From Oscarella lobularis (lineage: Eukaryota > Porifera > Homoscleromorpha > Homosclerophorida > Oscarellidae): a DNA stretch of 64,000 bases. The stretch spans positions 1,116,001 through 1,180,000 of the forward strand of contig NC_089191.1 in the NCBI RefSeq assembly GCF_947507565.1. Reading direction: 5' to 3'. This document shows, piece by piece, positions 63,950 through 64,000 of the stretch (positions within the stretch are counted from its first letter, which is position 1; every line of letters starts with the position of its first letter). The notes beneath the pieces were generated by a model. That model was not told the DNA's origin. It saw only the letters and a list, made by a program, of their open reading frames with translations, and searched no databases. A program made the position numbers and the translations under genes.

Positions 63950-64000
63950 AAACGCCCTATGTCGAAGTGTTGCCGTAGGAATGCGGAAGCCCCAATTATC

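Noticed and set aside
1-64000. CRISPR arrays, operons or ribosome binding sites
   Set aside because: No regularly spaced short repeats exist and genes have spliceosomal introns, so bacterial features are not expected.
1-64000. tRNA or rRNA genes
   Set aside because: No sequence with matching A and B boxes or conserved rRNA cores was seen on reading; a tRNAscan/Infernal run would be decisive.

Overview
The window is animal nuclear DNA. Genes are split by very short GT-AG introns (mostly 45-70 bp) and encode metazoan families: a CTHRC1-type secreted collagen, a giant fibrocystin-L (PKHD1L1) receptor, a class C (GABA-B-like) GPCR and a Ly6-like protein. Compact introns, dense tandem duplication and this gene mix suggest an early-branching invertebrate. 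A sponge, possibly a homoscleromorph such as Oscarella, is my best guess; the phylum is an inference and the genus is weak.

Layout. 1-2434: the tail of an unknown gene, then a 3'-truncated C2H2/MULE-transposase-like gene cut by a sulfotransferase pseudogene. 2435-11219: sulfotransferase cluster I (two intact single-exon genes, one with a 2-base frameshift, three pseudogenes), interrupted by CTHRC1 and the Ly6-like gene on the minus strand. 11590-15945: two tandem secreted endonuclease/exonuclease/phosphatase (sphingomyelinase-like) genes plus a relic. 16039-18957: a large intronless GH78 alpha-L-rhamnosidase, head-to-head with the second phosphatase gene. 18935-20575: a repeat block abutting a truncated kinase. 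21378-40883: PKHD1L1 on the minus strand, with cupredoxin-like modules. 41751-62062: sulfotransferase cluster II, built on a duplicated unit [class C GPCR (-) / sulfotransferases (+)]. The first copy is decayed; the second has an intact GPCR and one intact sulfotransferase, and is split by a PLAT + L-gulonolactone-oxidase-like fusion gene. Between the two copies lies a mosaic (47020-50137) made of pieces of a nuclease-like gene, PKHD1L1, and the rhamnosidase 3' region. 62300-63815: an approximately 400-bp-arm inverted repeat with a nested hAT-like insertion.

Themes. At least 13 sulfotransferase copies are present. Three are clearly intact and one more is intact except near its 5' end, so this is active birth-and-death evolution. 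Every copy with a preserved 5' end carries CACGTGAC a few bases before its start codon, although the flanking sequence differs between the clusters. Several genes encode secreted or surface products acting on glycans, lipids or matrix, but no shared pathway is proven by the sequence.
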